From CAZRCZ01 sp964598765 (GTDB taxonomy: Bacteria > Sumerlaeota > Sumerlaeia > MVZB01 > JAJFLK01), in the NCBI GenBank assembly GCA_964598765.1, contig CAZRCZ010000009.1, forward strand, positions 98,824 to 162,823: a stretch of 64,000 nucleotides of DNA, read 5' to 3'. Below the pieces are notes generated by a model. That model saw nothing but the letters and a program-made list of their open reading frames with translations. It did not search any database and had not been told where the DNA came from. The position numbers and the translations under genes are program-made. How positions within the stretch are numbered: position 1 is the stretch's first letter; each line of letters begins with the position of its first letter. This document shows, in pieces, positions 17,257-24,989 of the stretch.

Positions 17257-17538
17257 TCAGTCCTTTCCTTTTTGGATCAATAACTCGACGACTTGCTCGT
17301 CCACGGGACGCTCGCCCAGAATGGCGTGCCCCTCGTCGCGCACCGAGCGCGTGACGTTGTTGTAAGATTCGCCGCGCCGGATTTTCAACCCCAACGTCTG
17401 TCCCGTTTCCATTTCCTCAAGTTGAAGTTTGGTCTTCACGAACGTCATCGGACAAACGTAGGCGGTGATGTCCAATCGGCAATTGGGCTGATCGAACGAC
17501 GCGCGTCCATTGGGCGTGGTTGAAACATTCCCGCTCAT
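17257..17538 (-). CDS. TusA/SirA-family sulfurtransferase-like protein
   Basis: 93 residues. The family motif is LDITAYVCPMTFVKTKLQLE, with the conserved Cys-Pro in the first helix, then EMETGQTLGLKIRRGE and a C-terminal QVVELLIQKG strand. The motif is CPMT rather than CPxP. TusA-like proteins carry persulfide sulfur between enzymes. Its ATG overlaps the stop of the threonine-synthase-like gene in an ATGA, and six bases separate it from the sulfur-carrier gene, so all belong to one operon. An N-terminal extension of about 20 residues is not conserved. Confidence 0.88.
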   Translation of the reverse strand: MSGNVSTTPNGRASFDQPNCRLDITAYVCPMTFVKTKLQLEEMETGQTLGLKIRRGESYNNVTRSVRDEGHAILGERPVDEQVVELLIQKGKD

Positions 17539-18827
17539 GATCGTCCATCCTTGGATGGTCCAGTTTTGACCAACGCCTCGAATTCTTCAAGGCCCGCGCG
17601 GATGTGTTGCGGTTCGCCGACTTTCTCGGCGATGGCCTCCTGCGTTTTCAGTCCGTTGCCCGTGATCGCCAGAACGACCGATTCGTCGCGCGGGATTTTC
17701 CCCTGCGCGAGCAGTTTGCGCAGAACACCGAGCGTCACGCCGCCGGCGGTCTCGGTGAAAATCCCCTCGGTCCGCGCCAAAAGTTTCATCGAATCCACGA
17801 TCTCGTCGTCACTCACGTCCTCGCCGCCGGAGCCCCCTTCCCTCATCAATTTGTAGGCGTAAAATCCGTCCGCGGGATTTCCAATGGCGAGACTCTTGGC
17901 GATAGTGTTCGGTTTCTTGATCGGCGGGATCAAGTCGTTGCCCTCCTTCACCGCGCGCGTGATCGGATTGCATCCGGTCGCCTGCGCGCCCCAGCAGAGC
18001 GACGGCGTGTCCTTGACGAAACCCAAATGTTTCAACTCGTGATACGCCTTGGCGATCTTGGTGATGAGCGATCCGCCCGCCATCGGGACAATCGTGTGGC
18101 GCGGCAGTCGCCAACCGAGTTGCTCCGCGATTTCGAACGCCATCGCCTTGGACCCTTCGGCGTAGAAGGGACGGATGTTGATGTTGACGAACGCCCACGG
18201 ATATTTGTTGGCGATTTCGGAGCAGAGCCGGTTCACCTCATCGTAGGTTCCGTGAATCGCGACGATCTTCGCTCCGTAAATCAACGAGCCGAGAATTTTT
18301 CCGCGCTCCAGATCGGCAGGGATGAAAACATACGCCGGCATTCCGGCCGACGCGGCGTTGGCCGCGACCGAATTGGCCAAGTTGCCCGTCGAGGCGCACG
18401 CCGCGACCTCAAATCCAAATTCCTTCGCCTTGGAAAGCGCGACCGAAACGACACGGTCTTTGAAGGAAAGCGTCGGATAATTCACCGCGTCGTTTTTGAT
18501 GTAAAGTTCCTTGAGTCCGAGTTCCTTCGCCAGATTCCGCGAACGGATCAGCGGAGTAAACCCCACCTGAACCCCGACCGTGGGGTTTTCCTTCAGGGGC
18601 AACAACTCCTGATACCGCCACATGGTGGTCGGACGCGAGGCGACGACCTCCTTGGTCAGACGCCGCGCGATGGCGTCGTAATCGTATTCGATCTCCAGCG
18701 GACCGAAGCAAAAACTGCAAACGTGCTGGGGCGCGACATCATAGCGTTCGCCGCATTCTCTGCATTTCAAGGCCTTGACGGTGGTGATTGAGGCGGCCGT
18801 TCGCGCCTCCGCGGTGGTGATGGACAT
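17535..18827 (-). CDS. Threonine-synthase-like PLP enzyme with zinc ribbon, sulfur-operon paralogue
   Basis: 430 residues from the ATG at 18827, preceded by AAGGG; in-frame ATGs at 18836 and 18854 exist, but 18854 would lie only about five bases after the predicted transcription start. An N-terminal zinc ribbon (CRECGERYDVAPQHVCSFC) is followed by the fold-type II PLP domain: the lysine in YPTLSFKDRVVSVAL, ACASTGNLANSVAANAASAG, and AGGSLITKIAKAY. It is annotated as threonine synthase by similarity. A second threonine synthase occurs at 29219-30340, and this one heads a sulfur-carrier operon. A role in sulfide-dependent amino-acid synthesis from a phosphorylated substrate is therefore plausible. 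It cannot be told from sequence which copy makes threonine. Confidence 0.85.
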   Translation of the reverse strand: MSITTAEARTAASITTVKALKCRECGERYDVAPQHVCSFCFGPLEIEYDYDAIARRLTKEVVASRPTTMWRYQELLPLKENPTVGVQVGFTPLIRSRNLAKELGLKELYIKNDAVNYPTLSFKDRVVSVALSKAKEFGFEVAACASTGNLANSVAANAASAGMPAYVFIPADLERGKILGSLIYGAKIVAIHGTYDEVNRLCSEIANKYPWAFVNINIRPFYAEGSKAMAFEIAEQLGWRLPRHTIVPMAGGSLITKIAKAYHELKHLGFVKDTPSLCWGAQATGCNPITRAVKEGNDLIPPIKKPNTIAKSLAIGNPADGFYAYKLMREGGSGGEDVSDDEIVDSMKLLARTEGIFTETAGGVTLGVLRKLLAQGKIPRDESVVLAITGNGLKTQEAIAEKVGEPQHIRAGLEEFEALVKTGPSKDGRS

Positions 18828-18861
18828 CCCTTGCATCCCTTCTTTTCCGGTCATAAACGGG

Positions 18862-18894
18862 GTTCACTATAATGAACACTCAAATTGAAATCAA
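18862..18894 (-). promoter_or_regulatory. Predicted sigma-70-type promoter with palindromic operator for the sulfur operon
   Basis: On the minus strand TTGATT (18894-18889) and TATAGT (18871-18866) are separated by 17 bases. The palindrome GTTCACTATAATGAAC (18862-18877, one mismatch between halves) covers the -10 box, a place where a repressor would block transcription. Seen directly; the regulator is unknown. Confidence 0.55.
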
Positions 18895-19061
18895 GCCCAA
18901 AAATGAATGTTTTTCAGGAAAGAATTCGGCGCGGGGGCGTAATTCCCAAGCGAATGAAGCTATAAGTTGCGCGATACGTCAAATAGATACGAGTTTAAGA
19001 TATTGAAGACAGGAAATCGAAAGTTGACGAGAACCGATCTCATTAATATACCGCAAGGGAT

Positions 19062-19116
19062 ATTCGGGGACCGGCTCGCGGGGATTTATGCGGCACAGCC
19101 GCCGTCGGCTGTGAAC
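19062..19116 (+). repeat. Dispersed repeat B, copy 1
   Basis: ATTCGGGGACCGGCTCGCGG followed by GGATTTATGCGGCACAGCCG and a CGGCTGTG arm forming a hairpin (CACAGCCG/CGGCTGTG). Copy 2 is at 23432-23488 and an inverted partial copy at 24766-24791. It lies in the 375-base gap between the sulfur operon promoter and the oppC relic; no gene is visible in the rest of that gap. Confidence 0.75.
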
Positions 19117-19203
19117 CCGCAACTTGTCCCATCAATTTACGCACTTTGCGCCTTCTGCGCTCATTTGCGGCCAGTCCTTCTCCTCAATCATCAATCCACA
19201 ATG

Positions 19204-19458
19204 CTAACCGGCGCCACGTGCGTCCGCGGAGATGGACGCGGGGTCCGTCTCGGCATCGAGGAGCCACATGCGCCGTGGGGAAACTTGCTTCACGAGACGC
19301 AAAACATGGGCACTTTCGTGGATTTTCCGTGGTTCTTGATCCCCGGCTTGTTCATCTTCCTCATCGTCTTCGCCTTCAACTTCTTCGGCGACGGCGTCCG
19401 CGACGCGCTGGATCCCAAATGCTTGATTTGGGCGATCCCGGAATTCGAGCAATTTTAG
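19204..19458 (+). pseudogene. Relic of an OppC/DppC-type ABC permease (C-terminal fragment)
   Basis: The frame encodes APWGNLLHETQNMGTFVDFP then WFLIPGLFIFLIVFAFNFFG and DGVRDALDPK, matching the last 60 residues of dipeptide/oligopeptide permeases ('P.wG.ml', 'PG..i...vlafNllGDglRDalDP'). The rest of the permease is missing. Upstream sequence in the frame is repeat DNA with no family similarity, so this is a truncated remnant. An oppD-like ATPase gene survives far away at 58167-59261. No oppA, oppB or oppF gene is in the window. Confidence 0.75.
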
Positions 19459-19533
19459 CTTGTTTTTGCTCGCCCAAACCCGTTTAATAAGCGGGATTCG
19501 GTGCAATCGAGAGACGAGGGAGCGGCGGATACG

Positions 19534-19899
19534 ATGGCCAAAAAAATTCTGATCGCCGACGACGAAGAAGACGTCAAAATCATCATCCAGCTTTTTCTCG
19601 AATCCAAGGGTTTCGAGATCATCACCGCCTTTGACGGTCTGGACGCGATTGACAAGGCGCGGTCCGAATCCCCCGATCTCATCCTTCTGGACGTGATGAT
19701 GCCGATCATTGACGGTTTCGAGGTTTGCCGTCGGCTCAAGGCCGACCCGAAGACCGCGCCGATTCCGATCGTCATGCTCTCGGCGGCTTCGCAGACGGAA
19801 AGCAAGAAGCGGGGTTTCGACGCCGGCGCGACCGATTACATCGTCAAACCGTTTGAACCCGATCACCTGCACCATGTCCTTGAGGGATTGTTGCATTAA
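19534..19899 (+). CDS. Single-domain response regulator (CheY-like receiver)
   Basis: 121 residues from the ATG at 19534 (MAKKILIADDEEDV); a GTG at 19501 is less likely. The acidic pocket (ADDEEDV), phospho-acceptor aspartate in LILLDVMMP, Thr/Ser in VMLSAAS and the lysine in DYIVKPFEP are all present. There is no output domain, so it probably acts through protein contact. No histidine kinase is adjacent. The next gene is a TPR protein 78 bases downstream. Confidence 0.94.
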   Translation: MAKKILIADDEEDVKIIIQLFLESKGFEIITAFDGLDAIDKARSESPDLILLDVMMPIIDGFEVCRRLKADPKTAPIPIVMLSAASQTESKKRGFDAGATDYIVKPFEPDHLHHVLEGLLH

Positions 19900-19921
19900 C
19901 AGACGAATGAAAATCCGGTGA

Positions 19922-19944
19922 GGCACGGACAGAATGCCCGTGCC
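19922..19944. repeat. Palindromic intergenic repeat
   Basis: GGCACGG and CCGTGCC arms enclose ACAGAATGC, giving a 23-base near-perfect hairpin between the response regulator and TPR genes. There is no T tract. It resembles a common extragenic 'GGCACGG...CCGTGCC' palindrome. Confidence 0.6.
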
Positions 19945-19977
19945 ACGCCGAATCATCGAAAGGAACAGACAAACGAA

Positions 19978-20463
19978 ATGACCGAAAAAACGCAGGAAAA
20001 AAACGCCCCGGCGACCGACGGCGCCGTCGCGACGGAAACGCCGACCCCCGAAAAATTGCTGACCGAAACGCTGGTAGAATCTTATGAGCAGTCGTTGGAC
20101 GCGGACGCCAAAAAGACGTTCGAGAAGCTCGGCTACGCGCTGTTTCATTCGGTGAGCGACGAGAAGGCGCAGGAACTCCTGCACAAGTTCGGCTTCAAGC
20201 CGCGCGACGTTTTGGATCATTACAACGCCGGATGCGCGCTGGCGGCGAAGGAAAAATTCTCCGACGCGGCCAAGGCGTTCGCCGCGGCGTTGGATTTGGA
20301 CTCGAATTTCGAACCGGCTCGGTTCAATCACGCCCTCGCCAAGGAAATGGCGGGGGACGCGGCGGGAGCGAAAAAAAGTTGGAAGGAATTGCTCGACCTC
20401 TGCCAAGATGAGGAAGAGTCGGCGCGGATCAAACAGCACCTGAAGGAATTGGCCGACTCCTGA
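19978..20463 (+). CDS. TPR-like helical repeat protein
   Basis: 161 residues from the ATG at 19978, preceded by a GGAACAGACAAACGA spacer region. After a low-complexity Thr/Glu/Pro start, the C-terminal half has at least two TPR-like units (HYNAGCALAAKEKFSDAAKA, then FEPARFNHALAKEMAGDAAG) ending in a helical KQHLKELADS. It has no signal peptide, so it is probably cytoplasmic. Function unknown; proximity to the response regulator and amidase genes suggests co-transcription. Confidence 0.75.
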   Translation: MTEKTQEKNAPATDGAVATETPTPEKLLTETLVESYEQSLDADAKKTFEKLGYALFHSVSDEKAQELLHKFGFKPRDVLDHYNAGCALAAKEKFSDAAKAFAAALDLDSNFEPARFNHALAKEMAGDAAGAKKSWKELLDLCQDEEESARIKQHLKELADS

Positions 20464-20513
20464 GCGACGCCTTGGCGTCGCCTGTCTTCCCCGACGTTGC
20501 CCTTTCGCGCCCC

Positions 20514-21731
20514 ATGCCGTCGAACACGCCATCCGACCCTTTGCCCCGAATCGCATTTTTGCCCGGGATCGCGATTGTTATTCTTCTCATGGGCGCGGGA
20601 GCCGCGCCCCGGACTTCGGACGCCGACTTGACGAAATTCGATTGGAGCGCCGAGGGAAACCAGCTCACGTTTCACGCGGAGTTTAGCCGTCCGGTCATTC
20701 CTCAAATCTTCGATAAGCTTTTGGAGAAAAAATACTTCTACGTGGATTTTTACGGCGTCGCGGGTCCCGCCGACGCCGCCGACTGGGATTTGCCGCAAAG
20801 CGGATTGAAGCGGGTCAAGCGTCTCTATTATCCCCAATACCGCGTCCTGCGTTTCGTCTTCTACGCCGTGGATGGCGAAGCCCTGACGATGAGCATGGAG
20901 GGGCTGAATCGAAGCTACTTCGTCCGTGTGGTTCCCCTCGATCTCAAGCCGCTCGATCGGACGAGACGGGAGGACGCCAAGGGGACGCGCAAGATCGTCA
21001 TCCTCGATCCGGGCCACGGCGGAACCGACAACGGCGCGCAAACTTCCAAGCCGGTCAACGGCAAAACCTACTATGAGAAAGACATCGTTCTGCAGATTGT
21101 CCGGCGGATCGTCGCGCTGGCCGAGCGCTCGCCGAATCTGGAAATTCATCTGACCCGCGCAGGAGACCAACATGTCTCGCTGGAAGATCGCATCGCTTAT
21201 GCCGACCGGCAGAAGGGGGACCTCTTCGTCAGCATTCATTTGAACGCTTCGGATGAGCGCGGAACCAAAACGGCGCGCGGGTTCGAGGTTTATTACCTCA
21301 GCGACGGAAGCAAGGAAACCAACCGCCAGTTGGAGCATTTGGAAAATCGTCAGGGGGTCAATCTGAACCGTACCGTGTCGGGAGATGAAAACTTGGGATC
21401 GGTTCTGCGTAATCTGGCCGACGACAAACTCCGGGAGCGGAGGAAGGAAAGCCTGATGGCGGGATTGGTTTTCGAGCAGGTTTTGAATCACGAAGGTCCG
21501 TTCAAAGCCCGCGACCGGGGAGTCAAGACCGCCGCGTTTCGGGTGCTGATGAATTTCAACATGCCTTCGATCCTCGTCGAGTGCGGGTTCATTGACAACG
21601 CGGAGGACGCGAAACTTCTCGCGCAGTCCGCCGTTCAGGATCAAATCGCGGCCTTGCTTTTCAACGGCATTAACCTGTATTTTGCGAGGATGGACCCGCA
21701 GTTCGAAGCGCGCTTGGCTCCGACCGGCTGA
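20514..21731 (+). CDS. N-acetylmuramoyl-L-alanine amidase (Amidase_3), exported
   Basis: 405 residues from the ATG at 20514; a TTG at 20472 in the same frame would add 14 residues. A hydrophobic segment (IAFLPGIAIVILLMGAGAA) looks like a signal peptide. An AMIN-like domain (ADLTKFDWSAEGNQLTFHAE) precedes the catalytic domain: KIVILDPGHGGTDNGA with the first zinc His, the Glu in YYEKDI, SIHLNASDERG with the second His, and the Glu in ILVECGFIDN. It cleaves the stem peptide from MurNAc in the periplasm during cell separation or recycling. Confidence 0.93.
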   Translation: MPSNTPSDPLPRIAFLPGIAIVILLMGAGAAPRTSDADLTKFDWSAEGNQLTFHAEFSRPVIPQIFDKLLEKKYFYVDFYGVAGPADAADWDLPQSGLKRVKRLYYPQYRVLRFVFYAVDGEALTMSMEGLNRSYFVRVVPLDLKPLDRTRREDAKGTRKIVILDPGHGGTDNGAQTSKPVNGKTYYEKDIVLQIVRRIVALAERSPNLEIHLTRAGDQHVSLEDRIAYADRQKGDLFVSIHLNASDERGTKTARGFEVYYLSDGSKETNRQLEHLENRQGVNLNRTVSGDENLGSVLRNLADDKLRERRKESLMAGLVFEQVLNHEGPFKARDRGVKTAAFRVLMNFNMPSILVECGFIDNAEDAKLLAQSAVQDQIAALLFNGINLYFARMDPQFEARLAPTG

Positions 21732-21792
21732 AAGTCCGAAAAAACGTCATTCACGATCTTTGGCATGAGCTTGAAATTCGGCTCGAACGACC

Positions 21793-22278
21793 ATGGGCAT
21801 CCGACGATTGGCGCGGCAACGCGCCCTCCAACTTCTTTACTCCCTCGAATACGGCGATCAACCGTTCGAGGCCGCCGAAGGGGAATTTCTGAGTGTGAAC
21901 GCGCGGGAGCGCCGCAAGGGTTGGGGGCCTTTTCCCCAGCAACTCGCCCGGATCACCTTTGAGCATCGCCAAGAATTGGACCCCGAAATCGCGGGAGCCT
22001 TGCAAAACTGGACGATTGATCGTCTGCCCCGATTGGATCATCTTTGCATGAGGATGGCGTTGTGCGAATTTCGATTTTTTCCGGAAATTCCGCTCAAGAC
22101 GACCATCAATGAATACGTGGAGTTGGCCAAGCTTTTCGGAACGGAGGACTCGCCTCCCTACGTCAACGCCGTGCTGGATCGGCTGGCGCAAAACTACAAG
22201 CACAAGGATTTTGAATTGAAGGAGAGTAACGGAGCGGCCAAGAAAGAGGTCAAGCCGGCCGCGGAAAAACAACCATGA
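21793..22278 (+). CDS. nusB: Transcription antitermination factor NusB
   Basis: 161 residues. The N terminus RRLARQRALQLLYSLEYG and the C-terminal block KTTINEYVELAKLFGTEDSP with YVNAVLDRLA are diagnostic of NusB, which binds boxA with NusE in rRNA antitermination. The C-terminal tail after residue 138 (KESNGAAKKEVKPAAEKQ) is a charged extension. Its stop overlaps the argB start by four bases (ATGA), so the two are translationally coupled. Confidence 0.96.
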   Translation: MGIRRLARQRALQLLYSLEYGDQPFEAAEGEFLSVNARERRKGWGPFPQQLARITFEHRQELDPEIAGALQNWTIDRLPRLDHLCMRMALCEFRFFPEIPLKTTINEYVELAKLFGTEDSPPYVNAVLDRLAQNYKHKDFELKESNGAAKKEVKPAAEKQP

Positions 22279-23210
22279 GCGTGAAGGAAAAAGAGCCGGT
22301 TAAAGAACAACCGAAGGAGCACGTCAAGGAGCACTCCCAGCACAATCCGCTGGACAAGTTCATCCGCAAGGCGCGCGTGCTCACCGAGGCGATGCCCTAC
22401 TTTCAGAAGTTCAGGGATTCGACCGTCGTCATCAAATACGGCGGCCACGCGATGATTGACGCCAAACTCAAGCATCAGGTCGCGCAGGATATCGTGATGA
22501 TGGAAAGCGTCGGGATCAATCCGGTCATCGTTCACGGCGGCGGACCGGAGATCACGGCGGTCATGGACCGCGTCGGCCTTCAGGCGGAGTTCGTCCACGG
22601 CCAGCGGGTCACCGACGCCGCGACGCTGGAGATCACCGAGATGGTTCTGGCGGGCAAACTCAACGGCGAGATCGTCGCGCGGATTCAGCAGGCCGGAGGG
22701 CGCGCGGTCGGGCTTTCGGGCAAGGACGCGGGGTTGATCCTTGCCAAAAAACATCAGGACGAAAGCGGGCGCGACATCGGTTTCGTCGGCGACGTCGAGG
22801 CGGTCAACGTCGAGATCGTCAATCTCCTTAACACCAATCAGTTCATCCCCGTCATTTCCCCCATCGGGGCTGACGCCTCGGGGCAAACCTACAACATCAA
22901 CGCCGACACGGTGGCCGCCGAAGTCGCGTCAGCGCTCAAGGCGCGCAAGTTGGTTCTCCTGACCGACGTGCGCGGCATCCTGCGCGATCCCAAGGATGAC
23001 GAGACGGTCATTCCGAGCGTGCAGGTCGGCGAGGTCGAGGGATTGATCGCCGACGGGGTCATCACGAGCGGCATGATCCCCAAGGTCCGCGCCTGCATGA
23101 CGGCCCTGAGCGGGGGCGTGCGCAAAACGCACATTCTCGACGGTCGGCTTCCCCACGCGCTTCTCTTGGAACTCTTCACCGATGAAGGCATCGGCACGAT
23201 GATCCAATGA
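22275..23210 (+). CDS. argB: Acetylglutamate kinase
   Basis: 311 residues; the first 25 (KEKEPVKEQPKEHVKEHS) are a charged extension not part of the family. The amino-acid kinase core is complete: VVIKYGGHAMID, VIVHGGGPEI, GLSGKDAGLI, YNINADTVAAEVASAL, LLTDVRGI, and GMIPKVRACMTAL. It phosphorylates N-acetylglutamate in arginine synthesis. It overlaps nusB upstream and a small membrane-protein gene downstream by four bases each. No other arg genes are nearby. Confidence 0.97.
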   Translation: MSVKEKEPVKEQPKEHVKEHSQHNPLDKFIRKARVLTEAMPYFQKFRDSTVVIKYGGHAMIDAKLKHQVAQDIVMMESVGINPVIVHGGGPEITAVMDRVGLQAEFVHGQRVTDAATLEITEMVLAGKLNGEIVARIQQAGGRAVGLSGKDAGLILAKKHQDESGRDIGFVGDVEAVNVEIVNLLNTNQFIPVISPIGADASGQTYNINADTVAAEVASALKARKLVLLTDVRGILRDPKDDETVIPSVQVGEVEGLIADGVITSGMIPKVRACMTALSGGVRKTHILDGRLPHALLLELFTDEGIGTMIQ

Positions 23211-23428
23211 GCGAGCCGACCGATCCCGTCCGGCGTCCTCCGCGCCTGCTCCATTATTTGCTTTTGAACTTGGGCGTTTGGATTTTTCTCGCCGCGCAGA
23301 CGTGGTTGCTTTCGCGCATGCTCGGCTCCGCGCGCGGATTGATTCTGTTCGCGTTGTTGCTCGCCATTGGATTTTTGGTCGTTTCCATCTTCGATTACGT
23401 TTGGCTGAACCTGCAACGGCGGGAATAA
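23207..23428 (+). CDS. Small membrane protein, two predicted helices
   Basis: 73 residues. A Pro/Arg-rich start (PTDPVRRPPRLLHY) precedes two hydrophobic helices (LLNLGVWIFLAAQTWLLS and LILFALLLAIGFLVVSIF) and a short charged tail. The ATG overlaps the argB stop by four bases, so it is the third gene of the nusB-argB unit. No family recognised. Repeat B begins three bases after its stop. Confidence 0.7.
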   Translation: MSEPTDPVRRPPRLLHYLLLNLGVWIFLAAQTWLLSRMLGSARGLILFALLLAIGFLVVSIFDYVWLNLQRRE

Positions 23429-23431
23429 GGA

Positions 23432-23488
23432 GATTCGGGGACCGGCTCGCGGAATTTATGTGGCACAGCCGTCCTCGGCTGTGGAACC
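23432..23488 (+). repeat. Dispersed repeat B, copy 2
   Basis: ATTCGGGGACCGGCTCGCGG, then AATTTATGTGGCACAGCCGT and CGGCTGTGGAAC, nearly identical to copy 1 at 19062-19116. It contains the same CACAGCCG/CGGCTGTG hairpin and lies directly after the small membrane-protein gene. Confidence 0.75.
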
Positions 23489-23623
23489 TTGAATCGGTTC
23501 CTCACCGGCGACGGGGTTGACGTTGCTTTTTCCGAAAGGCGGTCAAGTGGTCCTTACCTTTTCAACTTCTCCGCGATCTCCCCGGCTCCACGGGAGAAAG
23601 TCCGCGCGCGGTCGGTGATCGTC

Positions 23624-24715
23624 ATGGATTTGTCGCAGTTGAACATGCTCGTTCGGTTCGCTTGGGGAATTTACCCGACGAGCAAGAAGCGCGTCAGCTT
23701 AGCGTTCCGGAAGTTGCTCGCTTGGCCTCTCGGTTACTCCTTCACTTCCGGGGTCTTCACGATCGTCTTATTGGGCCATTATTTACATTCGCTTGTCTGG
23801 AAACACATAGTTGAGGAAGCAACATCGAGAGGATTCGGTACCGTAGCCTACCAGCGCTTCTATTCCAATTATGGAGTCCTATACAAGAAATCGTATTCGG
23901 CGATATTGGGAACTCTCGGCATCCGTGCGCCATTTGTTATCATTTTGACGTTGGCCGCCTGGTGGCTGGTTGTCCGCCTGATCCTCCGGTATTACAAAGT
24001 CCCATCGCATATGCCAAGACGGCTGGTTGATATCGAGACATTTGGAATTCATTCGCTATCCCTGTTTGTGGCCACCGGCATCGTCGCTCTGCTGATCGGT
24101 GTTCAGCTGGAAGTGGCTCTATGTTTGAGGTTGACCCCTCCCGAGTTCGTCCCGCAAGTTTCTCGCGCGGTTTTATATGGGATTCAGGGTATGGGCGGCG
24201 AATTCGTGCTGGCGCTCATCATCGCCGAACGGGGGCTTCGTCGTTATCGCCGTGAGTTTCTTGATCTCTGGCCGGAATTCCGCCAGTGCGGCGTTTCAGG
24301 ATCGCTTTGGCTTGTCGGCTTGGGATCGCCTCCTCTCGTCCGAGGATTGGCCTTTTGCATCTTCCAAGTCATTGTAATTCCCTATTTGCTCATCGTTAAT
24401 CAACCGTATCTAGGAAATTTCGCGCTCGAAGGTGAAGTCATTGCGCACCTTTTCGTCTCGATCTCGATCGCCATTGCTTGCGCCTTCGGTGTGGTTTCAG
24501 CGGTTGCCTTGACTCCTTTTTCCCCTGTTCCATCACGCACTTTTCTCCCCATCATTTTGGCCTTCTTGGCGCCCGGATGGCTTGTTCTCGTGGGAGAAGA
24601 AAGTCGGTGGTATGCTGTGATCGCCGAAATCGCAAGCTGGCCGCTACGAGGTTATCTCGTCCTCAGAATCTGGCGGCGAGCCGCGAAGGAATTTGAAGAG
24701 GGAGACGTGCGCTGA
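23624..24715 (+). CDS. Multi-pass membrane protein of unknown function
   Basis: 363 residues from the ATG at 23624 (MDLSQLNMLVRFAWGIYP); the frame extends upstream to 23489, but the extra residues are not hydrophobic and overlap repeat B's flank. Seven or eight hydrophobic helices are visible, with a soluble loop around HYLHSLVWKHIVEEATSRGF. I recognise no family. Base composition looks less GC-rich than the neighbours, as for the rhomboid and 47417 membrane genes, which may signal relaxed selection or transfer. Confidence 0.65.
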   Translation: MDLSQLNMLVRFAWGIYPTSKKRVSLAFRKLLAWPLGYSFTSGVFTIVLLGHYLHSLVWKHIVEEATSRGFGTVAYQRFYSNYGVLYKKSYSAILGTLGIRAPFVIILTLAAWWLVVRLILRYYKVPSHMPRRLVDIETFGIHSLSLFVATGIVALLIGVQLEVALCLRLTPPEFVPQVSRAVLYGIQGMGGEFVLALIIAERGLRRYRREFLDLWPEFRQCGVSGSLWLVGLGSPPLVRGLAFCIFQVIVIPYLLIVNQPYLGNFALEGEVIAHLFVSISIAIACAFGVVSAVALTPFSPVPSRTFLPIILAFLAPGWLVLVGEESRWYAVIAEIASWPLRGYLVLRIWRRAAKEFEEGDVR

Positions 24716-24765
24716 GGATCGGGAGCGGACAAGGATTTCGAAATTCGCGGGACGGGCAAGCGGAC

Positions 24766-24791
24766 AATTCCCCGCGAGCCAGTCCCCGAAT
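24766..24791 (-). repeat. Dispersed repeat B, partial inverted copy 3
   Basis: On the minus strand it reads ATTCGGGGACTGGCTCGCGG followed by GGAATT, matching the start of copies 1 and 2 but without the CACAGCCG hairpin. Confidence 0.7.
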
Positions 24792-24820
24792 TTCCTTCGA
24801 ATGATATTTATGGGGCCGGT

Positions 24821-24863
24821 TCTAATCCGAGCCGCGACCGTCAGGGAGCGACCAGCGCGCGTC
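24821..24863 (+). repeat. Dispersed repeat A, copy 2
   Basis: Contains GCCGCGACCGTCAGGGAGCG followed by ACCAGCGCGCGTC. Copy 3 (44860-44896) matches this over about 33 bases. It lies in the 274-base gap between the membrane protein and the Ldi-family gene; repeats A and B fill much of that gap and no gene is visible. Confidence 0.75.
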
Positions 24864-24989
24864 CTCTTTGTCCTTGGATACTCGCTCAAGCACGCGGCTC
24901 GGTTGCGTCGTATGCGACGGTCTCCCAAATTATAAAGCACGCTTGATTCAAACTTTACAACCCCTCTTCAATCGGGCTACTCTGAATTT

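Noticed and set aside
19204..20556. Long open frame on the minus strand (450 codons)
   Set aside because: It runs antisense to the oppC relic, response regulator and TPR genes, all with clear family motifs. It is Arg/Phe-rich and matches no family.
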